DNA from: Nitrosomonas sp.
GTDB lineage: Bacteria; Pseudomonadota; Gammaproteobacteria; Burkholderiales; Nitrosomonadaceae
DNA length: 64,000 bases
Assembly (NCBI RefSeq): GCF_019752095.1
Contig: NZ_JAIEMO010000003.1
Coordinates: forward strand, 62,001-126,000
Direction: 5' to 3'
Shown here: positions 55,691 through 64,000 of the stretch, in pieces
Position numbering within the stretch: position 1 is the first letter of the stretch
Layout of the letters: every line of letters starts with the position of its first letter
Translations under genes and position numbers: made by a program
The notes under the pieces: generated by a model
What the model saw: the letters and a program-made list of their open reading frames with translations, nothing else
The model's database searches: none
What the model was told of the DNA's origin: nothing

Positions 55691-56037
55691 TTTAATTACT
55701 CCTTAAAAAATTTACTTAATTATTGCTCTTTCTCTTACTTGTTTCTGGCCTTAGAAAATTTTATAGTCTGGATCTGAGTGACTTTCAATTTCTCTTAGGT
55801 ATCAATAATATCTATGGTCATGGTTTTCCACAATGGGAAATTAGTACTTGTTTTTTTAGTACATTTGCACTGCCTAGCACAGGTATTCTTACTATGAAAG
55901 AGCAAACGACGGAATACAAAATAAAGCACCTCGCTGCTCGAAGCAAGGTATTAACCATGTACCTTCAATCACTTTCTACCTAAGTGACAAAGAATTGAAT
56001 CCGTAGAGCTTAGGCAAATTCACTTTGCCACTCATGA
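55691..56037. other. intergenic gap
   Basis: About 350 bases between two minus-strand secreted-protein genes. An 86-codon plus-strand frame (55723-55983) has no homology I recognise and no ribosome-binding site. Presumably holds the promoter of the PEP-CTERM gene. Confidence 0.45.
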
Positions 56038-56067
56038 AAAAAGAGCGGGAGTTAAGCCCCCGCTCTT
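56038..56067 (-). terminator. rho-independent terminator of the secreted-protein gene
   Basis: AAGAGCGGG and CCCGCTCTT (56041-56067) form a 9-bp stem; on the minus strand it is followed by TTTTTT. It lies 120 bases after the gene ending at 56188. Confidence 0.8.
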
Positions 56068-56187
56068 GATTAAATATAGGTCTGAATTACACGGTATTTT
56101 TTTGTAACATGCAATAAGTCTGATTATTCCTAATCAGCTAGCGGCAGAGTGTAGATCCGGGATTCTGAAACAACTGTAGTTAGCAAA

Positions 56188-56697
56188 TTAATCATCGTCT
56201 CGATCATGTCTTTTGCCAGGCTTGTAAGATTCAAATTCAAAATTCATGGAATTGCCACGCTGCCCAAGTTCGACTGAAATCACATCATTTCCATATTTGA
56301 GACAAGGTATGGTTAATTGTCCATTTTGGTAAGAAGCATAACATTCACTGAGATCAACTGCATCAGTAATAGAACAACTGGTAACATCTACTAACTTAAC
56401 GTCAGTCACCAAGCTGACATTATTATACGTAGTTATAACAGCAGTGCTATTTTTGAGTACGATGTCAGTTGCAGTTGTATCTGCGCTTAAACCAAGCAGG
56501 TTTAATCCTGCATCAATAAGACATGAATTCGCAGCACCATCGGGGAGGTTTTTTACGACTATCTGAGAGCCGACTACACCGTTATCAAGAATAAAAATAG
56601 AATTGCCTTTCACAGCTATACTTTCAGCCAGTGCGGACTGTACTCCCGCTATAAGCAGAAATACTACGCATACTATTGATGCTCTATTTCTTTTCAT
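56188..56697 (-). CDS. secreted protein of unknown function
   Basis: 169 aa. Seen: a signal peptide (SIVCVVFLLIAGVQSALA), then a beta-rich mature part with two Cys pairs (SCLIDAGL, TSCSITDAVDLSEC, IPCLKYGN) that may form disulfides, and a charged tail (YKPGKRHDRDDD). I do not recognise a family. It lies next to the PEP-CTERM gene on the same strand but lacks a sorting signal; each has its own terminator. Confidence 0.65.
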   Translation of the reverse strand: MKRNRASIVCVVFLLIAGVQSALAESIAVKGNSIFILDNGVVGSQIVVKNLPDGAANSCLIDAGLNLLGLSADTTATDIVLKNSTAVITTYNNVSLVTDVKLVDVTSCSITDAVDLSECYASYQNGQLTIPCLKYGNDVISVELGQRGNSMNFEFESYKPGKRHDRDDD

Positions 56698-56948
56698 AAA
56701 CTCTCCACAATAAAAATTAAACCAAGATAGATTAAAGTATACCTTCTAAATCCACCTAAATTACGTAATTATATTTGGAAACTTTAAGACTAATTTGTAA
56801 CAGTTCATCTTTGCTGTATATGGACAAAGCGAATGCGAGTGACATGACCGGGCCTTCTCAATTGATACACTATTTCTCTAAAGGTCTTTAAAGTACTTTG
56901 TTGTATGCCGATAGCCTTACTTATTTCTTGTATAACTAGTGATAAGTT

Positions 56949-57425
56949 ATGAGCATAATTACAATTTTTACTAAAACATTTACATTATTTAGATTTCGTC
57001 GCAGGTCTAAACATTTTAAATATGAATCTCTCGAGGAAATACTTTCAAGCACCGAGCATTCTTTTTTTCTGGCATTAAAAGAATATCTATCAAAAGATTA
57101 TGAAATATTTGCGAAGGTGCGTATTAATGATGTGCTTACGCCGGATGAGATTTTTACTATACAAAATTGTAACACTGCGATATATCGAATTCCTCCTAAG
57201 CATTTTGATTACATTCTGTGCGAGAAGCATACACTCACAGTAATGGCTGTTATCGTCTTGGACGATAGAAACCATATACGGCGCGAAGCGCGTGCCAGAA
57301 GTAATTTTGTGGAGAAAGCATGTATAACCGCCGGTTTTAAGCTATTGCGCTTTCCAAGTCGATCAAATTATTGCTCTAAAGCAGTGAGAGATGTGATATT
57401 AAACTTATTGAATACATCATCTTGA
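56949..57425 (+). CDS. DUF2726 protein (restriction-endonuclease-like fold), possibly inactive
   Basis: 158 aa. Seen: YESLEEILSSTEHSFFLALK, then VRINDVLTPDEIF, and FDYILCEKHTLTVMAVIVLD with DRNHIRREARARSNFVEKAC, the order of DUF2726 (a PD-(D/E)xK nuclease-like fold). At the position where family members usually read IELDD this one has IVLDD, so a likely catalytic Glu is Val. The product may not cut DNA. It is preceded by a 250-base AT-rich gap and followed at once by an IS3 relic, within a decayed neighbourhood. Confidence 0.75.
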   Translation: MSIITIFTKTFTLFRFRRRSKHFKYESLEEILSSTEHSFFLALKEYLSKDYEIFAKVRINDVLTPDEIFTIQNCNTAIYRIPPKHFDYILCEKHTLTVMAVIVLDDRNHIRREARARSNFVEKACITAGFKLLRFPSRSNYCSKAVRDVILNLLNTSS

Positions 57426-57476
57426 TGCCCCCCCTCTGGATTTGCTAAAGACTCAATTTCTTGTGAAGAGAAAGTT

Positions 57477-57603
57477 ATGAAAAAGCAAACAAGTTATGCG
57501 CCGAAAGTCCGGGAACAAGCGATCCGGCTGTGGTATATGAACACCAAGACTGTACGCCTCATTGGACAGCGATAGCATCGAAGACAGATTGTAAATCCGC
57601 GAC
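57477..57603 (+). pseudogene. IS3-family transposase orfA, N-terminal relic
   Basis: The frame MKKQTSYAPKVREQAIRL (57477 onwards) matches the N-terminus of IS3-family OrfA. It continues after a +1 shift at about 57530 as VVYEHQDCTPHWTAIASKTD, again OrfA-like. The helix-turn-helix end, the whole of orfB and the terminal repeats are missing. A dead fragment lying against the 3' end of pmbA. Confidence 0.75.
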
Positions 57604-57679
57604 AGCCGCGATCACACACCGCTTGTTTGGATGCTTTATCTCACGACGCCTCACATGTGAAACATGTGTCTCAACTACC

Positions 57680-59038
57680 TCAACCGCCCGCTACCGTCAT
57701 GCGATCGATCAGAACCGAGCCACACTGTTTTGATCCGCGCACTATGACATCATCACCGATCGCCAGAATTCCCTGAAACATATTTTTCAAATTACCCGCG
57801 ATGGTGATTTCCTCAACCGGATGGCTGATTACACCGTTCTCAACCCAGAATCCGGATGCCCCGCGTGAGTAATCCCCGGTAACCGCATTGATGCCATGTC
57901 CGAGTAATTCTGTAACCATTAAGCCAGTACCCATTTTCTGCAACAAAGCATCAAAGCTTAGTGCAGCGCCATCTCGCATGATCAGATTATGCGTACCACC
58001 TGCATTGCCGGTAGTGCGCATACCCAGTTTTCGCGCCGAATAACTACTCAGAAAATAACCTCGCACGGTACCATTTTCCACTATATTGCGCTCAACCGTG
58101 GCTACGCCATCATCGTCAAATGCACCGCTAGCCAACCCTTTGTGCAAATGCGGCAATTCAAGAATCTGAATATTGGGTGCAAAAACCTGTTGATCCATAC
58201 ACTTCAGCAGGAAAGAAGATTGGCGATATAAATTGCCACCGCTCACGGCAGAAGCAAAGTGGCCGATCAGACTGGAAGCGATCGGCGCCTCAAACAATAC
58301 CGGCACTTCACAGGTATCGATCTTTCTTGCCCCCAAGCGCGCCGCGCTGCGCTTGCCCGCTTTCTGCCCGATGCTTTCCACCGCCTCCAGATCCATCGCA
58401 TCGCGCGCGATGCTATACCAGTAATCACGTTGCTTGCTGACACCCTGCTCGGCAATCATGGCGCAACTGATGCTGTGACGCGAGAGCGGGTATCCCCCGA
58501 CGAAACCCAGACTATTGGCATAGATGAATTGTGATTCGCTGACTGAAATTGACGCACCTTCGGAATTGGTAATGCTCTTATCTGTGGCATAAGCCGCTTG
58601 TTCACAGGTTTTCGCCAGCTCAATGGCTTCTTCAACCGAGATTTGCCAGGGGAAATACAAATCTAAACTTGGATAGTCTTTGGCGAGTAATTCCGCTTCC
58701 GCCAATCCGGCACAATCATCGTCCGCGGTATAACGTGCGATCGACAGCGCAGCTGCAACCGTATCACTGATGGCCTGCGACGAAAAATCGGAAGTGCTGG
58801 CATGGCCACGCTTTTGGCCAATATAAACGGTCACGGACAATCCCTTGTCGCGATTGTATTCAATCGTTTCCACCGCGCTCTGGCGCACTGTAACGGTCTG
58901 GCCAAAACCATCGGAGACATCGGTTTCACAAGCAGTCGCGCCGCCTTTTTTTGCTTGCGCCAGAATATCTTGGCTAATTTGCTGCAGGGTGCTGATAGGA
59001 TATGAGAATCGGGTTTCAGAAACGGTTAAATTATTCAT
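57680..59038 (-). CDS. pmbA: PmbA (TldE), metalloprotease-like subunit of TldD/TldE
   Basis: 452 aa from the ATG at 59038 (a GTG 9 bases upstream is possible). Seen: ILAQAKKGGATACETDVSDG at the N-terminus, the SVSESQFIYANSLGFVGGYP and SISCAMIAEQG region, and the C-terminal signature LMVTELLGHGINAVTGDYSR with GASGFWVENGVISHPVEEIT. TldE pairs with the TldD metalloprotease to unfold and cleave peptides, for example microcin B17 precursor and CcdA. TldE lacks the zinc motif, as here. It is divergent from darP, the usual betaproteobacterial arrangement. Confidence 0.94.
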   Translation of the reverse strand: MNNLTVSETRFSYPISTLQQISQDILAQAKKGGATACETDVSDGFGQTVTVRQSAVETIEYNRDKGLSVTVYIGQKRGHASTSDFSSQAISDTVAAALSIARYTADDDCAGLAEAELLAKDYPSLDLYFPWQISVEEAIELAKTCEQAAYATDKSITNSEGASISVSESQFIYANSLGFVGGYPLSRHSISCAMIAEQGVSKQRDYWYSIARDAMDLEAVESIGQKAGKRSAARLGARKIDTCEVPVLFEAPIASSLIGHFASAVSGGNLYRQSSFLLKCMDQQVFAPNIQILELPHLHKGLASGAFDDDGVATVERNIVENGTVRGYFLSSYSARKLGMRTTGNAGGTHNLIMRDGAALSFDALLQKMGTGLMVTELLGHGINAVTGDYSRGASGFWVENGVISHPVEEITIAGNLKNMFQGILAIGDDVIVRGSKQCGSVLIDRMTVAGG

Positions 59039-59129
59039 GTCTTGCACTATGGAAGAAAATATTAGCGAATTTCAAGTGAAATAAAGCGCTATGATAACAG
59101 CTTATTGACACTGCATCACACAGGTTACC

Positions 59130-59642
59130 GTGCAAAAAGAACTGGAAAACGAGATCGAACAAGATACCGCGCCGAGTAAAACACAGCGCAAAAAGGATAT
59201 GCATGCATTGCAGGAAATCGGCGAACAGCTGGTAGAACTGGACCCCAAGAAACTGACCGAATTTGATTTACCGGAAATTCTGAAGGATGCGATTCAGCAA
59301 GCCAGAAGCATACAAAAACACGGCGCACGCCGCCGCCAACTGCAATATATTGGCCGTTTGATGCGCGATGTGGACGCGCTGCCGATCCAGCAAAAGATCG
59401 ATTCCTGGCGTCAGGTATCGGTACACCAAACTGCACGGCTGCATCAGCTAGAACGCTGGCGCGAACGCTTGCTGAGCGAAGAACACGCGCTCACCGAATT
59501 TGCGCAGCAATATCCAGCTGCCGATTTGCAACGCCTGAGATTGCTAATCCGTAATGCGCACAAAGAAAGAGCTGCTGACAAACCACCCAAAAGCTTCCGG
59601 TTGCTGTTTCAGGAATTACAGGAAACTATTACCGAAGTTTGA
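59130..59642 (+). CDS. darP: DarP (YjgA), ribosome biogenesis factor (DUF615)
   Basis: 170 aa from a GTG start at 59130. Seen: PSKTQRKKDMHALQEIGEQL with LVELDPKKLTEFDLPE, ARSIQKHGARRRQLQYIGRL (the DUF615 core), then a basic helical C-terminus. YjgA/DarP helps the late assembly of the 50S subunit. It is transcribed divergently from pmbA with an 91-base gap. Confidence 0.94.
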   Translation: MQKELENEIEQDTAPSKTQRKKDMHALQEIGEQLVELDPKKLTEFDLPEILKDAIQQARSIQKHGARRRQLQYIGRLMRDVDALPIQQKIDSWRQVSVHQTARLHQLERWRERLLSEEHALTEFAQQYPAADLQRLRLLIRNAHKERAADKPPKSFRLLFQELQETITEV

Positions 59643-59731
59643 TCAAACATGTAGATCGTCATGAGAGAAATTGTTAGTAAATCTAGCTTCCTTTGAAATA
59701 TCATTTTTTGGATGCTTTAAGGGGGTAACCA

Positions 59732-60178
59732 ATGAATATTCTAGAATCTAAAGACTTGATAACCATTCTCGGCGTTCTGATTGCTGCAACATCGCTCGTG
59801 TTCACGGCTATTAACACGCACGTCAACATGAAAACGAATCGAGCACGGTTCTGGCTCGACCTACGCGATCGATTCGCGCGTCATGATGAAGTGCATCGCC
59901 GGTTACGGCCGGGTGGAGCATGGACTAGCGGAAAAGGGCCGGGAACGCCTGAAGAGTGGGCCAGCCTGGAAGCATACATGGGTCTTTTTGAACACTGCGA
60001 AGTGATGCTGGCGCAGCATCTGATCGATGAGACTACTTTTCGTGATATCTATGCCTATCGCCTGCGCAATATCGTGACAAACGACATTGTCCGACGCGAG
60101 AAACTACAACGAATGGCATCCGGTTGGGTTCGATTCCTATCGCTGCTAAAGCGTATGGAGATTGAGTTGCCAGCGTGA
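59732..60178 (+). CDS. small membrane protein of unknown function
   Basis: 148 aa. Seen: one N-terminal transmembrane segment (LITILGVLIAATSLVFTAI), then a cytoplasmic helical part rich in Arg with LDLRDRFARHDEVHRRLRPG and RIVRREKL-like basic repeats. GGGGGTAAC precedes the ATG. I do not recognise the family. It is separated by 87 bases from the convergent nuclease gene and might belong with it, but nothing in the sequence proves this. Confidence 0.6.
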   Translation: MNILESKDLITILGVLIAATSLVFTAINTHVNMKTNRARFWLDLRDRFARHDEVHRRLRPGGAWTSGKGPGTPEEWASLEAYMGLFEHCEVMLAQHLIDETTFRDIYAYRLRNIVTNDIVRREKLQRMASGWVRFLSLLKRMEIELPA

Positions 60179-60265
60179 TGCAGTGAACACTGCGCAATCT
60201 ATTAGTGAGTTATATCACACAAAGATGATGGTAAATTGTGTCAAACAATTACTAATCTACTCACA

Positions 60266-62050
60266 TTATAGTGAATGATAGTAATCCCTAATTTTTAGGC
60301 ACATAAGTTTACGTCTTAAGGCCAGGAAATCTTGATAGTCGTCTATGCCCATCGTCATTAATTCTGTCGGAACGCAATTCATCTTTAAATTGTTTATAAG
60401 ATCCTGTTCTGTTGATAGCCCAGTAACTTGTTTATGATTCTCCTGCATTTGGATTCTTATCAATTCAAAGTAATCTCTGGGTGGCTTATTGCCAACCTTA
60501 ATGTTTATTTCTGATTGCATATAGACATAGTTAGCAATTTGATTATATCTGCTTCGGTCGAGCCCATTTTTTTTCAGGTAATCTTTAGGGAATAAATGAT
60601 GGATATCTCCACGCAGTGAAATCAAATCACTTACCAGAATGTCTCTTGATAAAAATCCTTTGTCATGAGCTTTGACTTGTGAGGCAAGAAACACGTGAAA
60701 ATATGGGCTGCTTGCAACTGATGTATCCAAACTTTGAGGAAGTGAAGCATTCCAATAAGCTTCTGAAAGCTCTGCTTCTTCTCTTTCTTTCAAGATTTCA
60801 TCAAATGGTTTATGTGAAATCTGTTTAATATCAAAATCAAAACTACTTTCAGGTGATCCAGAATACCGACTTGTTAAAATAGAATAAACTAACCAACGTC
60901 TTACATAGCTCTCAATTGCAGAAGAATTAACATCAAGGTCTTTGAGTTTTAGGTAAATGATGTATGCAAAATTTATAACATTTTGCGAGCGGATTAGTTT
61001 TGGGGAAATGATGCCTGCGGATTTAATCGTCATTAAGAATCGTTTGAAGTTCGTTTCGTTGATAAAGTTTAAAACTCCGCTTTTCAGTGTCGCAGATGAC
61101 CGTTTCGCAATTTCAGCTTCAAATGTCCTTGTCTCAAAGTTCCTGCCTGAAAGTAAACTTACCAGATCCGACAGTCTTCCTCTGTCGAACTGCGACGTAA
61201 AGGCAACGCGGATGAGATCGTTGTAGTCAGGGTCGTAAAGATCCTCATTTTCAGTTTTAAGCCATTGCATTTTTTGAAAAAGATCTGTTTTTGTGAACTC
61301 TTTGTCGTTATCAACTATATGTTTGAAAAAATCAGGAGCAATAACAAGGTGGCAGAAGTAGTCAATAGCCTTTCTCAATTCGTTTCCACCATGCTCCGTG
61401 TCGGCTGCAATTTTGCTCATTACAAAATCTGCTTGGCTTAGAACGACTCCTTTAGAGTTTATGCGGATAAAAATTTCTGTGACTGTGTCAATTTCCAAAT
61501 CAGGAGATAACTCAATAAGTCCGATTTGCTTTTTCGGAATGTTTACGAGGGTGGTGATAGTTTTTTCAATCTTGTCTTCGTTTGCTTCTGGATTGAGCTT
61601 TAAAAACTCCCGAACTACTTTAAGCACACTACCATTGATTACCTCTGAAATATCGTGTAGCCATGTTTTATCTTTAAGAATTGCAGGGTTCTGAACTTCA
61701 AAACGCTCTTCTATTGGATTAAAAGAAATTTTTATTTTTATTCGTTCATAAGTTTTATTAATTACATACTGTCCAAGTAGGGCTGCTGTCAATGCTGTTA
61801 CACGTTGCTGCCCATCAATGAGGATTTTTTTGCCTTCGCTTAAACTTCCATCTCTCAGTCTTACATTTGGATTTCTCCAGGCAATGATGTAACCAACTGG
61901 ATAGCCTTGATACAAGCTATCCATAAGATCGCGAACTTTTGAACCATCCCATACAAAAGGTCTTTGAATTTCTGGAATTGCAATTTCCCCTGAGTTTACC
62001 CAAGCTAAAATTGTTTCAATGAGATGCTGATTTACAGAATATTTTTGCAT
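60266..62050 (-). CDS. GmrSD-like DUF262/DUF1524 nuclease
   Basis: 594 aa. Seen: the N-terminal ParB/sulfiredoxin-like DUF262 domain with AIPEIQRPFVWDGSKVRDLM (QR at 29-30) and the nucleotide-binding motif ILIDGQQRVTALTA (DGQQR at 79-83), a long helical middle, and a C-terminal HNH nuclease of DUF1524 type with IHHLFPKDYL at 483 and YVYMQSEINIKVGNKPPRDY after it. Fused proteins of this form include GmrSD type IV enzymes, which cut glucosylated hydroxymethylcytosine phage DNA, and the BrxU group. All motifs are intact. It stands alone, apart from the type I system; the target modification is unknown. Confidence 0.87.
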   Translation of the reverse strand: MQKYSVNQHLIETILAWVNSGEIAIPEIQRPFVWDGSKVRDLMDSLYQGYPVGYIIAWRNPNVRLRDGSLSEGKKILIDGQQRVTALTAALLGQYVINKTYERIKIKISFNPIEERFEVQNPAILKDKTWLHDISEVINGSVLKVVREFLKLNPEANEDKIEKTITTLVNIPKKQIGLIELSPDLEIDTVTEIFIRINSKGVVLSQADFVMSKIAADTEHGGNELRKAIDYFCHLVIAPDFFKHIVDNDKEFTKTDLFQKMQWLKTENEDLYDPDYNDLIRVAFTSQFDRGRLSDLVSLLSGRNFETRTFEAEIAKRSSATLKSGVLNFINETNFKRFLMTIKSAGIISPKLIRSQNVINFAYIIYLKLKDLDVNSSAIESYVRRWLVYSILTSRYSGSPESSFDFDIKQISHKPFDEILKEREEAELSEAYWNASLPQSLDTSVASSPYFHVFLASQVKAHDKGFLSRDILVSDLISLRGDIHHLFPKDYLKKNGLDRSRYNQIANYVYMQSEINIKVGNKPPRDYFELIRIQMQENHKQVTGLSTEQDLINNLKMNCVPTELMTMGIDDYQDFLALRRKLMCLKIRDYYHSL

Positions 62051-62136
62051 TTCTTAACCTATGTGATGATGTAAATAAAAAGGAATCTGAAGTAAAGAAA
62101 ACTCAACGATGCAGCGGCAAGATTGTATTCATCATA

Positions 62137-63768
62137 TCAATCAACAACCCGCCGCCCACTAAGATGCGCATAAGGCGGTAATGTGCGCAAGCGTGAGTCG
62201 TCCAGCGGCCCACCGACAGTGAAATGATACAGCGATTGCCAGTCATGGCTGGATAAGCCCAGCATTGCGTGTAGAGCATCGTCGAAATAGCAGCCGATGC
62301 CGGTGCCGCGTAGTCCTGCGGCTTCGGCTTCCAGGTACAGCGCTTGCCCCAGCAGGCCTGCCTCGTGGAACAGTTCGCGGTAATGCCAGGCGCCTTCATT
62401 CAATACGGCTTTGAATTCGGCCAGCATGCCGAGCGAAAAACAGCTATCGGCGGCGATGTTTTGATGGCAACTGATCTGGCGTGCCGCATCCCGGGCATCG
62501 GCGGCAAATAATCGAAACAAACCAAGATGCTCGGGTGCGCCGGGTACGGCAGCCCATTCAGCATCCGCGCGGATTGCCTGGCGTAATCTGGCTTCGACAG
62601 ATGGGTCCCGCACCAGTAGGTAGACACCAGGAATTACCCCGTTAATGCGATGCACGAACAGCACCGGATGAATGTGCGCCGGGCGCTGCCAGGATTTCCA
62701 GGGTGGTAGCTCAAGGCGAGGTAATAGTGCATCGAGCAATGCAAACCAGTGTTCCATCGGCATACTGGTGACTCCGTCGAAATCAACTGCGCTGCGGCGT
62801 TGGCGGATCAAAGCATCTGCATCTTGCGAACAATCAATCGCTGCTAACGGCGGCCACGGTATTGGCGGAATCAACGCGGCAGCGGGAGGAGCTGGACGCT
62901 CCGTTGCACGGTGCACGGCATCGATTCCGCTCCAAGGAACATACCAAGCACTTAAGCGGTTGGCTTGCCCGGTAAAACGCAAACCGTTGGTAAGCGCTGC
63001 CGCTGCCTGCGGCGAATCCAAATGTTTGGGAAGATTATCGCAACCGATCCACAGCGCGACATCGACGGCTTCGTTTTCGTGTTCGGCAAAATCACTGCTG
63101 CGCGCAACTCCGGTTAACGCGGCAAGTGAGGTATCGTTCCAGTTTTCCAGCAATTGTGCATTCCAGCCCAGCGCAGCAGCAGCATAACTGACTGCCGCAA
63201 TGGCGTGACCGCAATCGTGCTGACAGTAGCGGAAAGCGCGCAGACCATATTTCCAGGCTTCGCGCCAATGAATTGAGGTAAGGATCAACACAAAACCGCC
63301 GGTTAACCCGTTTCCCCAAGTAGCATCCGCTTCGGCGCGGTGTTCCAAGCTGTGATCGTAGCTCACGTAATGGTGCACGCCGTTGCTAAGTCCATCACAT
63401 GCGGCAGTGAGCACATAGCATTCCGTAGGATGTAGATTGCCACTGGAGGGGTTGCAGCGTAACGCCCAGCGCGAGACGCCTTGTTCTTTCCATGCTGATA
63501 AACCAAAGCTCAATTCCAGCAGCGTCGCCAATCCGTTCAGATTAATTGCTGCCGGTGTTCCCCGCTGGCCGCAGCGAACCTCGGCAAACGAAATCTGTAA
63601 CGGGCTTGGACGTAACGGTAATTCACAAATGGATGCGCCTGGATAGCGACGGAACGGATCCGGTTGATTGGCCCAATCCAAGCCACCGGGGCCTGGCGCG
63701 TATCGATCCAAGCGGTGTTTACTGGTTTCGTGGTAGTCGAGAACTGCTGACAATGCGTTCTTGTTCAT
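62137..63768 (-). CDS. SagB/ThcOx-type dehydrogenase with two nitroreductase-like domains
   Basis: 543 aa. Seen: an N-terminal nitroreductase-like half with SFAEVRCGQRGTPAAINLNG, LRCNPSSGNLHPTECYVL and YCQHDCGHAIAAVSYAAAAL, and a second half with QRRSAVDFDGVTSMPMEHWF, HPVLFVHRINGVIPGVYLLV and GQALYLEAEAAGLRGTGIGC, each a complete FMN-binding lobe. SagB-type oxidases make thiazole/oxazole rings in RiPP peptides, but longer stand-alone forms like this are widespread in bacteria without a RiPP cluster and their role is unknown. It probably follows the deacetylase-family gene on the same transcript. Confidence 0.82.
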   Translation of the reverse strand: MNKNALSAVLDYHETSKHRLDRYAPGPGGLDWANQPDPFRRYPGASICELPLRPSPLQISFAEVRCGQRGTPAAINLNGLATLLELSFGLSAWKEQGVSRWALRCNPSSGNLHPTECYVLTAACDGLSNGVHHYVSYDHSLEHRAEADATWGNGLTGGFVLILTSIHWREAWKYGLRAFRYCQHDCGHAIAAVSYAAAALGWNAQLLENWNDTSLAALTGVARSSDFAEHENEAVDVALWIGCDNLPKHLDSPQAAAALTNGLRFTGQANRLSAWYVPWSGIDAVHRATERPAPPAAALIPPIPWPPLAAIDCSQDADALIRQRRSAVDFDGVTSMPMEHWFALLDALLPRLELPPWKSWQRPAHIHPVLFVHRINGVIPGVYLLVRDPSVEARLRQAIRADAEWAAVPGAPEHLGLFRLFAADARDAARQISCHQNIAADSCFSLGMLAEFKAVLNEGAWHYRELFHEAGLLGQALYLEAEAAGLRGTGIGCYFDDALHAMLGLSSHDWQSLYHFTVGGPLDDSRLRTLPPYAHLSGRRVVD

Positions 63769-63825
63769 AAATGCTTAACAAAATTAATCTGAATAAAGGG
63801 ATACACGATAAAACCACTACCCGCC

Positions 63826-64000
63826 CTATATTTCTTGCGCATGCAACACACGTATATGCACTGCCACACAGCGTGCCAACGAATGCAACTCATATCCACC
63901 TTCCAGCACGGATACAATCCGGCCCTGTGAATATTGATCCGCAATCGTCCTGATCTGCTGCGTGATCCAAACATAATCGTCATCGCTCAAATGCACCTGC
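63826..64000 (-). CDS. histone deacetylase-family protein, 3' end only
   Basis: The last 57 codons before a TAG at 63826-63828 read QVHLSDDDYVWITQQIRTIA, then GRIVSVLEGGYELHSLARCV. The GxxVSVLEGGYxLxxLA pattern is that of acetoin-utilisation/histone-deacetylase family hydrolases. The rest, with the metal site, lies beyond the window. Such enzymes remove acetyl groups from small molecules or proteins. It is 57 bases upstream of the SagB-type gene and on the same strand. Confidence 0.85.
   Translation of the reverse strand, partial: QVHLSDDDYVWITQQIRTIADQYSQGRIVSVLEGGYELHSLARCVAVHIRVLHAQEI

Noticed and set aside
55723..55983. 86-codon plus-strand frame between two secreted-protein genes
   Set aside because: No start signal and no recognisable similarity; it overlaps the expected promoter region of the PEP-CTERM gene.
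57530..57733. 67-codon frame overlapping the 3' end of pmbA
   Set aside because: It is the shifted second part of the IS3 orfA relic, followed by unrelated sequence.

Overview
The window looks like a chromosomal segment of a betaproteobacterium, most probably Nitrosomonas or a close relative (Nitrosomonadaceae). This is an inference from moderate-to-low GC with betaproteobacterial gene content: the classical mraZ-to-ftsZ division/cell-wall cluster, a divergent pmbA/darP pair, an Anbu proteasome-homologue locus, a PEP-CTERM protein and a guanidine-type DUF1989 operon. No rRNA, tRNA, dnaA or ammonia-oxidation gene is present to settle the genus.

Layout. 1-2.9 kb (minus): end of a guanidine-utilisation operon (two DUF1989 subunits and an APC permease) behind a well-conserved guanidine-I (ykkC) riboswitch. 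3.1-5.0 kb: an ExoD-like membrane protein and a methyltransferase. 5.1-11.0 kb: a complete Anbu locus (alpha-E protein, circularly permuted ATP-grasp, transglutaminase, Anbu, zinc metallopeptidase), thought to make and break an unknown peptide. 11.3-20.8 kb: a copper/silver block with a MerR-type promoter, a DUF4396 membrane protein, CueR (Cys112/Cys120), a secreted TPR protein, a small His-rich exported protein, a short leader ORF and CusC-CusB(CusF fusion)-CusA. 21.5-24.0 kb: a secreted subtilisin with IPT and Kelch regions. 24.0-30.6 kb (minus): type I restriction-modification hsdR-hsdM-hsdS with a sulfotransferase as a tightly linked fourth gene. 30.8-32.8 kb: two methyltransferases and an AlkA-like glycosylase.

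33.0-50.9 kb (plus): an unbroken dcw cluster, mraZ-rsmH-ftsL-ftsI-murE-murF-mraY-murD-ftsW-murG-murC-murB-ddl-ftsQ-ftsA-ftsZ. Most junctions overlap, and the cluster starts behind a promoter carrying four TGGGN MraZ boxes at an exact 10-bp period. It ends at ftsZ with a hairpin; lpxC does not follow.

51.1-57.7 kb is an accessory, partly decayed region: an Aer-like chemotaxis receptor, an IS30 remnant, an AT-rich gap with two consensus DnaA boxes and two perfect palindromes, an HNH-nuclease remnant, a DUF1840 protein, a PEP-CTERM protein, a secreted protein of unknown function, a DUF2726 protein and an IS3 orfA relic. 57.7-64 kb returns to conserved genes (pmbA, darP) and then carries a membrane protein, a GmrSD-like DUF262/DUF1524 nuclease, a two-domain SagB-type oxidoreductase and the end of a histone-deacetylase-family gene cut by the window edge.
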